Shown here in pieces: positions 20,449 through 32,400 of a stretch of 64,000 nucleotides of DNA. A program made the position numbers and the translations under genes. The notes beneath the pieces were generated by a model. It was not told the origin of the DNA and ran no database searches. It saw only the letters and a program-made list of their open reading frames with translations. Origin of the DNA: RAM1 sp041905405 (GTDB lineage: Bacteria > Pseudomonadota > Gammaproteobacteria > Burkholderiales > Burkholderiaceae_C); NCBI GenBank assembly GCA_041905405.1, contig JAYRLC010000003.1, positions 186,001 to 250,000 of the forward strand. The letters are read 5' to 3'. Each line of letters begins with the position of its first letter. Within the stretch, counting starts at the first letter, position 1.

Positions 20449-22451
20449 GCGGCGGCGTGCGCAGCGCCCTGTCGCCGGGTATGCCGCCGGGTATGTTGCC
20501 GGGCGTATCGCCAGGTGTGGCCTGGGGCAGCTATCCGCAGCGCCCGGGCGATGCCGCCGGGCCCGACTGGCTGGCGCGCGGCGCCGCCGGGCTGCGCGCG
20601 CTGGGTGGCGGGCCGCGGCAGGCGCCGTATGCGGCGTTCGCGCGGCAGGTGGTTGCGCTGGCGGACACGGCCCACGCCGAACCGCTGGACACCGCCGTGC
20701 AGGCGCTGCGCTTGCGCCAGTCGGGGCGGGCCTGGGACGGCGCCGCGCTTGCACAGGCGTTCGCGCTGGCCAGTCGCGCGCTTGAATCCACTTTGGGCCT
20801 GCGCCCGTACCCTGAGCAGATTATGGCGGCCCGCATCCTGCTGGACGGCCGCCTGGCGGAGATGGCCACGGGGGAAGGCAAGACGGTTGCGATCGCGCTG
20901 GCCGCCGCCGTGGCCGCGTTGGGAAACACACCGGTGCACGTCATCACGGCTAACGATTACCTGGCCACGCGGGATGCGGCCGCCATGGCCCCGTTCTACG
21001 CGTCCCTCGGGCTGTCCTGCGCCAGCGTCACACAGCCCATGGACCAGGCGGCGCGCCGCGCTGCGTGGGGCTGCGCCATTGCGTACTGCACGGCCAAGGA
21101 GCTGGTGTTCGATTACCTGCGCGACGGCATGGCGCGGCCGCAGGCGCTGGGCGACCTGGAACAGCGCGCGCTCCGGCTGGCAGGTGGCGCTGCCTGGGCG
21201 CCGCTGCTGCGCGGCCTGTGTCTGGCGCTGGTGGACGAGGCCGACACCGTGCTGATCGACGAGGCCGGCGTGCCGCTGGTGTTGTCGCGCGCCGACGGTT
21301 CGGCGGCTGAACAGGGCTTTCTGGCCGAGGCGGCCCGGCGCGCCGCCGCGCTGCGCGAGGGCGCCGATTTTGAAATGCTCGACGGCCGCCGGCAGGCCCG
21401 CCTGCTGCCGGCGGGGCAGCAGCAGCTGGCCGGCTGGCCGAACGGCCCGGTCGCGCTGCACAACAACCGCCGCCACCGCGAGGACACCGTGGCGCTGGCG
21501 CTGGTGGCCGCGCACGGCCTGCGACGCGACCGCGACTATGTGGTGCAGGGCGGCCGCGTCGTCATTGTGGACGACACCACGGGCCGCGCCGCCGCGGGCC
21601 GTGCCTGGTCGCGCGGGCTGCACCAGCTGGTGGAACTGAAAGAAGGCTGCGCCTTCACCGCGCGCAATGCGTCGGCGGCGCAGATCACCTACCAGCGGTT
21701 TTTTCCGCGCTACCTGCGCCTGGGCGGCATGAGCGGCACCGTGGGCGCGTCGGCCGCCGAAATGCGGGCGGTCTATGGGCTGGAGACCGTGGCCGTGCCG
21801 CTGCGCCTGCCGTCCCGCCGCGCCGTCTGGCCCACGGCCCTGCTGCCCGATTCGGCCGCGCTGTGGCGGGCCGTGGCGGCGGAAGTTGCCGCCGAGCATG
21901 CCACGGGCCGGCCCGTGCTGGTGGGCGTGCAGAGCGTGGCCCAGTCCGACGCGCTGTCGGGCGCGCTGGCCGCCGCCGGGCTGTCGCATGCCGTGCTCAA
22001 TGCGCGGCAGGACACCGCCGAAGAGTCCGTGGTGGCCGAAGCCGGCCGGCGCGGGCGCATCACCGTGGCCACCAGCATGGCGGGGCGCGGCACCGACATC
22101 GCGCTGGGCGAGGGCGTGGCGGCGCTGGGCGGCCTGCATGTGGTGCTGTGCCAGCACAACGCGTCACCGCGCATCGACCGCCAGTTCACCGGCCGCGCCG
22201 GCCGGCGCGGCGAGCCCGGCTCGGTGCGGCGCATGCTGGCGCTGGACTTTCCCCTGTTCGTGCGCTGGCTGCCGGCGCCCTGGCTGGCGCTGGCGCGCCG
22301 GGGCGGCCTGCCGGCGGCGCTGGTCCGCCTCACGGTGTGGTGGCCGCAGTGGTGCGCCGCCTATACTGGCCGCCAGAACCGCCAGAGCCTGAGCCGCGTC
22401 GACGAGGAAACCGAACGCGCCCTGATCTTTGATCGCGAGAAGTTTTCATGA
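20445..22451 (+). CDS. SecA-like ATPase, shortened paralog
   Basis: 668 residues, whereas housekeeping SecA is usually about 900. ATPase motifs are intact: M-A-T-G-E-G-K-T at 140-147, V-I-T-A-N-D-Y-L-A, V-D-E-A-D-T-V-L-I-D-E-A at 263-274, G-M-S-G-T, and T-S-M-A-G-R-G-T-D-I-A-L-G at about 543-555, followed by F-T-G-R-A-G-R-R-G-E-P-G-S. Only about 80 residues follow, so most of the helical scaffold, the two-helix finger and the C-terminal zinc/SecB-binding tail are absent. The N-terminus has a Gly/Pro-rich G-M-P-P-G-M-L-P-G-V repeat. Its place just upstream of an adaptor and a giant surface protein suggests dedicated export. Confidence 0.9.
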   Translation: MSGGVRSALSPGMPPGMLPGVSPGVAWGSYPQRPGDAAGPDWLARGAAGLRALGGGPRQAPYAAFARQVVALADTAHAEPLDTAVQALRLRQSGRAWDGAALAQAFALASRALESTLGLRPYPEQIMAARILLDGRLAEMATGEGKTVAIALAAAVAALGNTPVHVITANDYLATRDAAAMAPFYASLGLSCASVTQPMDQAARRAAWGCAIAYCTAKELVFDYLRDGMARPQALGDLEQRALRLAGGAAWAPLLRGLCLALVDEADTVLIDEAGVPLVLSRADGSAAEQGFLAEAARRAAALREGADFEMLDGRRQARLLPAGQQQLAGWPNGPVALHNNRRHREDTVALALVAAHGLRRDRDYVVQGGRVVIVDDTTGRAAAGRAWSRGLHQLVELKEGCAFTARNASAAQITYQRFFPRYLRLGGMSGTVGASAAEMRAVYGLETVAVPLRLPSRRAVWPTALLPDSAALWRAVAAEVAAEHATGRPVLVGVQSVAQSDALSGALAAAGLSHAVLNARQDTAEESVVAEAGRRGRITVATSMAGRGTDIALGEGVAALGGLHVVLCQHNASPRIDRQFTGRAGRRGEPGSVRRMLALDFPLFVRWLPAPWLALARRGGLPAALVRLTVWWPQWCAAYTGRQNRQSLSRVDEETERALIFDREKFS

Positions 22452-23443
22452 CCCGACGACGCCTTTGCCGCGCCGCCCTGGCGCTCACCTTGGCCGGCGT
22501 GTGCGCCGGCCTGGCCGCCCAGCCGGCGGGCATGCCGGCCAGCCCGCCCAACCCCGCACCCAGGGCCCAGCCGCTGGGTTGCCTGATCGAGCCGCACCGC
22601 GTGGCTGACGTGGGCAGCCCGGTCATCGGCGTGATCGAGCAACTGCACGCCGAGCGCGGTGACCGCGTCACGGCAGGCCAGCCGCTGGCCACGCTGCGCG
22701 CCGACGTGGAGCGTGCGTCCGTGCAGGTGGCCGCTGGCCGTGCCCAGGCGATCGGTGAGTTCAACGCCGCGTCCAACAACGCCGAGCTCGCGCGCCAGAA
22801 GCTCGCCCGTGCCAAGGACCTGGCCGACCAGCAGTTCATTTCGCCGCAGGCGCTGGAGCAGGCGCGCGCCGAAGCGGCGGTGGCCGAGAACCGGCTCGTG
22901 CAGGCGCGTGAGCAGCGCGACATCCTGGCGCGTGAAGCAGACCTGAGCCGCGCGCAGCTCGCGCTGCGCACCATCCGCAGCCCCAGTACCGGCGTGGTGG
23001 CCGACCGCTATCTGTCCGTGGGCGAGCGCGTGGAGGAAAAGGCCGTCTTCCGCATTGCCGTGGTGGACCCGCTGCGGGTCGAGGTCGTGCTGCCCGCGCA
23101 GCTGTACGGCCAGCTTCGCACCGGCATGAGCCTGAACGTCACGCCCGAGCTGCCAGGCGCGTCGCCGCGGCAGGCCCGGGTGGTGCTGGTGGACCGGGTC
23201 ATCGACGGCGCGAGCAATACCTTCCGCGTGCGGCTGGAACTGCCCAACGCCAATCTGGCGCTGCCGGCGGGGCTGCGCTGCAAGGCGGACCTGGGCTCGG
23301 CCACCGCTGCGCCTGCGCCGGCATCCACGCCGTCCGCCAGGCCACGCACCCCCGCGCCGCGCGCCGCCGTGTCGGCCGACGGCCTGCCGCTGCGCATGGA
23401 CGCGGGTCTGGGCCAGTTGCCCAAGGCCCCGCCCAAGCCCTGA
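22448..23443 (+). CDS. HlyD/RND-type periplasmic adaptor (membrane fusion protein)
   Basis: 331 residues with an N-terminal signal peptide (M-T-R-R-R-L-C-R-A-A-L-A-L-T-L-A). Biotinyl-lipoyl halves (G-V-I-E-Q-L-H-A-E-R-G-D-R-V and I-R-S-P-S-T-G-V-V-A-D) flank a long helical hairpin, followed by a beta-barrel. The tail is Pro/Ala-rich. Such adaptors usually bridge an inner-membrane pump and TolC; no RND pump, ABC transporter or TolC gene is in this window. The ATG overlaps the SecA-like stop (ATGA), and the giant gene starts 12 nt after its stop, so it is almost certainly co-expressed with both. Confidence 0.9.
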   Translation: MTRRRLCRAALALTLAGVCAGLAAQPAGMPASPPNPAPRAQPLGCLIEPHRVADVGSPVIGVIEQLHAERGDRVTAGQPLATLRADVERASVQVAAGRAQAIGEFNAASNNAELARQKLARAKDLADQQFISPQALEQARAEAAVAENRLVQAREQRDILAREADLSRAQLALRTIRSPSTGVVADRYLSVGERVEEKAVFRIAVVDPLRVEVVLPAQLYGQLRTGMSLNVTPELPGASPRQARVVLVDRVIDGASNTFRVRLELPNANLALPAGLRCKADLGSATAAPAPASTPSARPRTPAPRAAVSADGLPLRMDAGLGQLPKAPPKP

Positions 23444-23455
23444 CGGCCACACGGC

Positions 23456-26400
23456 ATGCGGTGGCTGCGCTCCCTCCGGCAACGCGCCACGGCGCATGGT
23501 CCAGCCCGCGCGCCGCAGGCCCTGCGACCCGTGGCCGAGGCCATGGAGCCGCGCATCCTGTATTCGGCCGATATCGCGGGCGGGCTGTTGCTGGGCCAGC
23601 AGGCCAGTTCGGCGGCCAGCGCAGCAGAGCACCGCACGTTGGATGCCAGTGGCGAGTACGCCGCGCAGCCGCAGTCGGCCGCCGCGCAAACGCCAGCTTC
23701 GGTGGCGGCGGCGTATGCGAACGTCGCGCTCAACTTCGAGGCCAACGCGGGCCAGGCGCGGTCCGGCATCGACTTCCTGTCGCGCGGCAGCGGCTACGAC
23801 ATTGCGCTGTCGGGCGGCAACGCGGCGATCACGCTGGGCTCGGGCGAGGGCGCCCACACCGTGCGGCTCAACCTGGTCGGCGCGAATGCCGGCGTGCAGG
23901 CCGAAGGCCAGGGCCTGCTGGGCGCGCGCAGCAACTACCTGCTGGGCAACGACGCGAGCGCCTGGCGCACCGGCATTGCCAACTACGAGGCCGTGGCCTA
24001 CCGCAACGTGTGGGCAGGCGTGGACCTGCGCTATTACGGCACGCAGCGCCAGCTGGAATACGACTTCATCGTCGCGGCGGGCTCCAGTGCTGCCGCCAAC
24101 GCCGCAGCCATCCGGCTGAACTTCGAAGGCGTCGCGTCGGCGCGGGTGGACGGTAGCGGTGACCTGGTGCTGGCGCTGGCCGGGCGCGAGGAGACGCTGC
24201 GCTTCAAGGCGCCCGTGAGCTGGCAGGAGGGGCCCAACGGGCGCGAGGCCGTTCAGAGTGCTTACGCCGTCCACGCCGACGGCAGCATCGGCTTCACGCT
24301 GGGCGCATGGGATACGTCGCGTGCGCTCGTGATCGACCCGTTGCTGGACTACGCCACGTATTTCGGCAGCGCCGGCGCTGGCACGGATACGGGCCTGGGC
24401 ATTGCCGTGGATTCGGCGGGCTCGGTGTACATCACGGGGCGCACCACGGCATCGCTGAACACGCTGATCGCGGGCAGCGGGGGCGCGTCGGGCGGCGACA
24501 TCTTCGTGGCCAAGTACAGCGCCGACCTGGCCACGCTCGTCTATTCCACGCGAATCGGCGGCACCGGCGACGAGCAGGGCAACGCCATCGCCATCGACAG
24601 CACGGGCGCGGCGGCTGTCGCGGGGTGGACCAAATCAACCAATTTCCCGACGGCGGCGGCGCTGGACACGTCGCTGTCCGGCACCCAGAACGCCGTGGTG
24701 TTCAAGCTCAACGCGGCCGGCTCAGCGCTCACGTTCTCCACCTACTATGGCGGCACGGCCCTGGGCGCCACGGGCATCACCACGGGCAACGCCATCGCGG
24801 TGGATGGCTCCAACAACGTCTATGCCGCGGGCCAGGCATCGCGCGGCTCGGGCGCCACGGGCCTCGGTGTGCTGGTGGGCGGTCTGCTGGGCGGAGGGCC
24901 CGACGACGCCTTCGTGCTCAAGCTCAATTCGGCCGGCGCCCAGCAGTACAACGTGGCGTTTGGCGGCGACGGCACCGATGGCATCAACGGCATCGCGGTG
25001 GATTCGGCCGGCAACGCCTACATCGTCGGCTACACCGAGTCCAGCAACCTGGACACCACCAACGCCGCCGACAGTTCGCGTGGCGGCACGTCCGACGGCT
25101 TCCTGGCCAAGCTGGGCACGACCGGCGCGACGATCCTGTATTCGACCTACATCGGCTCCAGCCAGACCGACACGGCGCTGGCTGTCGCGCTGGACGCGTC
25201 GGGCAAGGTGTACGTGGTGGGCACCACCCACGTGACGGGCAGCACCAGCTTCACCACGACGAGCGGCGCCATGCAGACCACGGCCGCCAACAGCACGGCC
25301 GCGGGTTACCTGCAGGTGTACGACCTGAGCCTGTCAGGTGCGGCGACGCTGGTGTATTCCACCTACATCTCGGGCAGTGGGTCCGACAACACGCCGCAGG
25401 GCGTGGGCATCGACGGCCAGGGCCGTGTGGTGGTGACGGGGCAGACCAACTCTGCCAACTTCCCGGTAACGGGCGACGCGGTGCAATCCACCAACACCGG
25501 CACCAGCCTGTTCCTGGTCATCATCAATCCGGCGGGCGGCGGCACGGCCGACCGGGTGTACAGCACGTTCTACGGCACGGGCATGGAATCGGGCGGCATC
25601 GCCGTGCGTGGCACGCAGGCCTATGTCGTGGGCAGCACGTCCACCACGGGGCTGGCCACCACGGGCGCGTACCGCACGGCGCCGTCGGGCAGCGACGCGC
25701 TGGTGGCGGGCTTCACGCTGTACAACGTGGCGCCCGTGCTGGCCGGCGCCAACCACCTGGCGGCCGTGACGGAGGATGTCACCGCGCCCGCCGGCACCCT
25801 GGTCAGCGACATCGTGAGCGGTCAGATCACCGACGACAACGCGGTGCCGCTCAAGGGCATTGCGGTCACCGCGACGGACACGGCCAACGGCGCCTGGCAG
25901 TACTCGACCGACGGCGGCACGAACTGGACGGCCATGGGGACGCCCACCGCTGCCAGCGCGCTGCTGCTGGCGGCCGACACGCTCACGCGCGTGCGCTTCG
26001 TGCCGGCCGCCAATTTCGCGGGCACGATCATCGCGGGCCTCACGTTCCGTGCGTGGGACCGGACCAGCGGCACGGCCGGCGGCACGGCCAGCACCACGGT
26101 GAACAGCGGCAACACGGCCTTCAGCGCCACGACGGCATCGGCCGGCATCACCGTCACCGGCGTCAACGACGCGCCGGTGCGCACGGGCGGCACGGTGGCC
26201 AACCTCACGGTACTGGAGAACGCCGGCACCACCTCGCTGGGCCTGGGCTTGCTGGCCTACAGCAACGGCGGCGGGGCCGACGAGAACAGCCAGACGCTGA
26301 CCTTCACGGTCACAGCGGTGCCCGCGGCGTCCCTGGGCGACATCGTGCTGGCGAACGGAACGACGGTTGTCAGCGCGGGCACCGCGTACTCGCTCAACGA

Positions 26401-29400
26401 CCTGCAGGGCATGCGGTTCCGCGCGGCCGCCAACACCACGGGCGGGCCCGAGACCTTCAGCTGGACCTTGAAGGACAACGGCGGCACGGCCGGCGGCGGC
26501 CAGGACACGCTGAGCGAAAGCCTCACCGTCACGATCAGCACGGCCAACCAGGCACCGGTGCTGGCGGGCGCCAATGCGCTGACCACGATCCTGGAGGACG
26601 CGGCGACGAACACCGGCACGCTGGTGTCGGCGCTGGTGTCGGGCCAGATCACCGACAACAACAGCAACGCCGTCACGGGCATCGCGGTGACGGCGGTGGA
26701 CAACACCAACGGCGCGTGGCAGTACACGACCGACGGGGGCACGACCTGGACGGCGTTCGGCGCGCCGGGCAACACCACGGCGCGGCTGCTGGCGACGGAC
26801 GCGAACACGCGGGTGCGCTTTGTGCCCGGCGCCGACTGGGCCGGCACCGTGGCCGGCGGCCTAACGTTCCGGGCCTGGGACCGCACGAGCGGCGTGGCCG
26901 GCGGCACGGCGGACGCCAGTACCCACGGTGGCGGCACGGCGTTCAGCACGGCGACGGCCAGCAGCAGCATCACAGTGACGGCGGTGAACGACGCGCCGGT
27001 GCGCACGGCGGGGACGGTGGCGAACCTGACGGTGCTTGAAAATTCCGGCACCACGTCGCTGGGCCTGGGGTCGCTTGCCTACGGCGCGGGCGGCGGCGCG
27101 GACGAAAGCGGGCAGACCTTCACCTACACGGTCACGGCAGTGCCAGCTGCGACGCTGGGCGACATCGTGCTGGCCAACGGAACCACTGTGGTCACGGTCA
27201 ACACGGCCTACACCCTGAGCGAATTGCAGGGCATGCGCTTTCGTGCCGCGGCCAACGCGACGGGCGGCCCGCAGGCCTTCAGCTGGAGCGTGCAGGACAA
27301 CGGCGGCACGGCCAATGCCGGGCAGAACACGCTGGCCGGCGAAAGCCTTCAGATCACGATCAGCACGGCCAACCAGGCGCCGGTGCTGGCGGGGGCGAAT
27401 GCGCTGACCACGATCCTGGAGGACGCTGCCACCAACGCGGGAACACTGATGTCAGCGCTGGTGTCGGGCCAGATCACCGACAACAACAGCAACGCACAGA
27501 CCGGCATCGCGGTGACGGCGGTGGACAACACCAACGGCGCGTGGCAGTACACGACCGACGGCGGCACGAACTGGACGGCGTTCGGTTCGCCCGGCAACGC
27601 GTCGGCGCGGCTGCTGGCCACTGACGCGAACACGCGGGTGCGCTTTGTGCCCAATGCCGACTGGAACGGCACGGTGAGCGGCGGCATCACGTTCCGGGCC
27701 TGGGACCGCACGAGCGGCACGGCGGGCAACACGGCCGACACCAGCACGAATGGCGGCAGCGCGGCGTTCAGCACGGCCACGGCCAGCAGCAGCATCGCGG
27801 TGACGGCGGTAAACGACGCGCCGGTGCGCACGGGCGGCACGGTAGCCAACCTGACGGTGCTGGAGAACTCGGGCACGACGGGTCTGGGCCTGGGGGCCGT
27901 GACATATGGAAATGGCGGTGGCACGGACGAGGCGGGCCAGACACGGACCATCACCGTGACGATGGTGCCAGCGGCGGCGCTGGGCGACATCGTGCTGGCG
28001 GATGGAACGACCGTCGTAACCGCCAGCACGACGTACACGCTCGCGCAATTGCAGGGTATGCAGTTCCGCGCGGCGGTGAACGGTACCGGCGGCCCGCAGA
28101 CCTTCACCTGGACCGTGCAGGACAACGGCGGCGTGGCCAATGGCGGTCAGGACACCTTGAGCGAAAGCCTCACCGTCACCATCAGCCCGGCCAACCAGGC
28201 GCCGGTTCTGTCGGGTGCCAACGCGCTGGACAACGTGCCGGAAGACGCAACCACCCACACCGGCACGCTGGTGTCGTCGCTGGTCACGGGGCGCATCACC
28301 GACGGCAACAGCAACCCGCTGAGCGGCATCGCGATCACGGCGGTGAACACCGCCAACGGCAACTGGCAGTACACCACCAATGGCGGCATGACCTGGACGG
28401 CGGTGGGCGCGGTCAGCGACACGGCGGCGCTGCTGCTGGCGGCGGACACCAACACGCGCGTGCGCTTCGTGCCCAACGCCGACTGGAACGGCACGGTGGC
28501 CAACGCGCTGACCTTCCGGGCCTGGGACCGCACGAGCGGCACGGCCGGCAACACCGCCGACACCAGCACGAACGGCGGCGCCACGGCGTTCAGCACGGCA
28601 ACGGCCGGCAGCAGCCTGACGGTGACGGCGGTGAATGATGCGCCGGTGCGCACGGCAGGCACGGTGGCCAACCTGACGGTGCTGGAGAACTCGGGCACTA
28701 CGGGCCTGAGCCTGGGCGCATTGGCCTACGGCAACGGCGGTGGGGCGGACGAGACCGGTCAGACGTTGACGTTCACGGTCACGGCGGTGCCGTCGGCGAC
28801 GCTGGGTGACATCGTGCTGGCGGACAACACGACCGTGGTCACCGTGAACACGGCCTATACGTTGAACCAGTTGCAAGGCATGCTGTTCCGCGCCGCCGCG
28901 GGCGCCAATGGCGGGCCGCTGGCCTTCAGCTGGACCGTGACCGACAGCGGCGGCACCGCCAATGGCGGCGTGAACACCCTGGCCGAGAGCCTGGACGTCA
29001 GCATAGGCACGACCAACCAGGCGCCGGTGCTGTCGGGCGCGGCCAACCTGGCCGGCATCAACGAGGACCCGTCGCCCAACACCGGCACGCTGGTGTCCAC
29101 GCTGATCGCCGGGCAGATCACCGACGGCAACAGCAACGCGTCAACCGGCATTGCGGTGACAGCGGTGGACAACGCCAACGGCGCCTGGCAGTTCAGCACC
29201 AACGGTGGCACGAGCTGGACGGCGTTCGGCACGCCCAGCGAAACGACGGCGCGGCTGCTGGCAGCGGACGCCAACACGCGGGTGCGCTTCGTGCCCAATG
29301 CGAACTGGAACGGGACCGTGAGCAACGGCTTCACGTTCCGGGCCTGGGACCGCACGAGCGGGGCGGCGGCGGGCACGGCGGACACGAGCACCAACGGCGG

Positions 29401-32400
29401 CGCGACGGCGTTCAGCACGGCAACGGCCAGCAGCAGCATCACGGTGACGGCGGTGAACGACGCGCCGGTGCGCACGGCAGGCACGGTCAGCAACCTGACG
29501 GTGCTGGAGAACTCGGGCACAACGGGACTGGGTCTTGGGTCTGTGACCTACGGCAACGGCGGCGGCACGGACGAGGCCGGGCAGACACGCACCATCACAG
29601 TGACGGCGGTGCCGGCGGCCACGCTGGGCGATGTGGTGCTGGCCAACGGGACCACGGTGGTCACGGCCAACACCACCTACACGCTGGCCCAGTTGCAGGG
29701 CATGCAGTTCCGCGCGGCGGCAAACCAGACGGGCGGCCCGGCGACCTTCAGCTGGAGCGTGCAGGACAGCGGGGGCACGGCCAGCGGCGGGCAGGACTCG
29801 CTGAGCGAAAGCCTGACCGTCACGATCAGCACGACCAACCAGGCGCCGGTGCTGTCGGGCGCGGCCAACCTGGCCGGCATCAACGAGGACCCGTCGCCCA
29901 ACACCGGCACGCTGGTGTCCACGCTGATCGCCGGGCAGATCACCGACGGCAACAGCAACGCGTCAACCGGCATTGCGGTGACAGCGGTGGACAACGCCAA
30001 CGGCGCCTGGCAGTTCAGCACCAACGGTGGCACGAGCTGGACGGCGTTCGGCACGCCCAGCGAAACGACGGCGCGGCTGCTGGCAGCGGACGCCAACACG
30101 CGGGTGCGCTTCGTGCCCAATGCGAACTGGAACGGGACCGTGAGCAACGGCTTCACGTTCCGGGCCTGGGACCGCACGAGCGGGGCGGCGGCGGGCACGG
30201 CGGACACGAGCACCAACGGCGGCGCGACGGCGTTCAGCACGGCAACGGCCAGCAGCAGCATCACGGTGACGGCGGTGAACGACGCGCCGGTGCGCACGGC
30301 AGGCACGGTCAGCAACCTGACGGTGCTGGAGAACTCGGGCACAACGGGACTGGGTCTTGGGTCTGTGACCTACGGCAACGGCGGCGGCACGGACGAGGCC
30401 GGGCAGACACGCACCATCACAGTGACGGCGGTGCCGGCGGCCACGCTGGGCGATGTGGTGCTGGCCAACGGGACCACGGTGGTCACGGCCAACACCACCT
30501 ACACGCTGGCCCAGTTGCAGGGCATGCAGTTCCGCGCGGCGGCAAACCAGACGGGCGGCCCGGCGACCTTCAGCTGGAGCGTGCAGGACAGCGGGGGCAC
30601 GGCCAATGGCGGCGCTGACACGCTGAGCGAAAGCGTCACCGTCACCATCAGCGCGGCCAACCAGGCGCCGGTGCTGTCGGGCGCGGCCAACCTGGCGGGC
30701 ATCAACGAAGACGCGTCGCCGAACACCGGCACGCTGGTGTCCACGCTGATCGCGGGGCAGATCACCGACGGCAACAGCAACGCGTCAGCCGGCATTGCGG
30801 TGACAGCGGTGGACAACACCAACGGCGCGTGGCAGTTCAGCACCAACGGCGGCACGACGTGGACGGCATTCGGCACGCCCAGCGACACGACGACGCGGCT
30901 GCTGGCGGCGGACGCCAACACGCGGGTGCGCTTCGTGCCCAACGCCAACTGGAACGGAACGGTGAGCAACGGCATCACGTTCCGGGCCTGGGACCGTACG
31001 AGCGGGGCGGCGGCGGGCGCGGCCGACACGAGCACCAACGGCGGCGCGACGGCGTTCAGCACGGCGACGGCCAGCAGCAGCATCACGGTGACGGCAGTGA
31101 ACGACGCGCCGGTGCGCACGGCAGGCACGGTGAGCAACCTGACGGTGCTGGAGAACTCGGGCACGACGGGCCTGGGGCTGGGGTCTGTGAGCTACGGCAA
31201 CGGCGGTGGCACGGACGAGAACGGCCAGACACGCACCATCACAGTGACGGCGGTGCCCGCATCGACGCTGGGCGACATCGTGCTGGCGGACAACGCTACG
31301 GTGGTCACGGCCAACACCACCTACACGCTGGCCCAGTTGCAGGGCATGCAGTTCCGCGCGGCGGCCAACCAGACGGGCGGCCCGGCGACCTTCAGCTGGA
31401 ACGTACAGGACAGCGGGGGCACAGCCAATGGCGGCGCTGACACGCTGAGCGAAAGCCTGACGATCACCATCAGCGGGGCCAACCAGGCGCCGGTGCTGGC
31501 GGGCGCGGCCAACCTGGCGGGCATCAACGAAGACGCGTCGCCCAACACAGGCACGCTGGTGTCCACGCTGATCGCGGGGCAGATCACCGACGGCAACAGC
31601 AACGCGTCAGCCGGCATCGCGGTGACGGCGGTGGACAACGCGAACGGCGCCTGGCAGTACAGCACCAACGGCGGCACGAGCTGGACGGCGTTCGGCACGC
31701 CCAGCGACACCACAGCGCGGCTGCTGGCGGCGGACGCCAACACGCGCGTGCGCTTCGTGCCCAACGCCAACTGGAACGGGACAGTGAGCAACGGCATCAC
31801 GTTCCGGGCCTGGGACCATACGAGCGGCGTGGCAGGCAACACGGCCGATGCCAGCGCCAACGGCGGCACCAGCGCGTTCAGCACGGCAACGGCCAGCAGC
31901 AGCATCACGGTGACGGCGGTGAACGACGCGCCGGTGCGCACGGCAGGCACGGTGGGCAACCTGACGGTGCTGGAGAACTCGGGCGCGACGGGACTGGGCC
32001 TTGGGTCTGTGGGCTACGGCAACGGCGGCGGCACGGACGAGAACGGCCAGACGTTGACGATCAGGGTGACGGCGGTGCCCGCATCGACGCTGGGCGACAT
32101 CGTGCTGGCGGACAACACCACGGTGGTCACGGCCAACACCACCTACACGCTGGCCCAGTTGCAGGGCATGCAGTTCCGCGCGCTGGCCAATGCGACCGGG
32201 GGGCCACTGACTTTCCGCTGGAGCGTGCAGGACAGTGGCGGCACGGCCAATGGCGGCGCTGATACGCTGAGCGAAAGCCTCACCGTCACGATCAGCACCA
32301 CCAACCAGGCGCCGGTGCTGGGCGGCGCCAACGCGTTCGGCACGATCGCCGAGGACGCTGCCACCAACGGCGGAACGCTGGTGTCGGCGCTGGTGTCGGG

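Noticed and set aside
18238..20754. 838-codon minus-strand open frame opposite the M50-HlyD gene
   Set aside because: Arg/His/Gln-rich shadow. The plus strand carries HEFGH and adaptor motifs.
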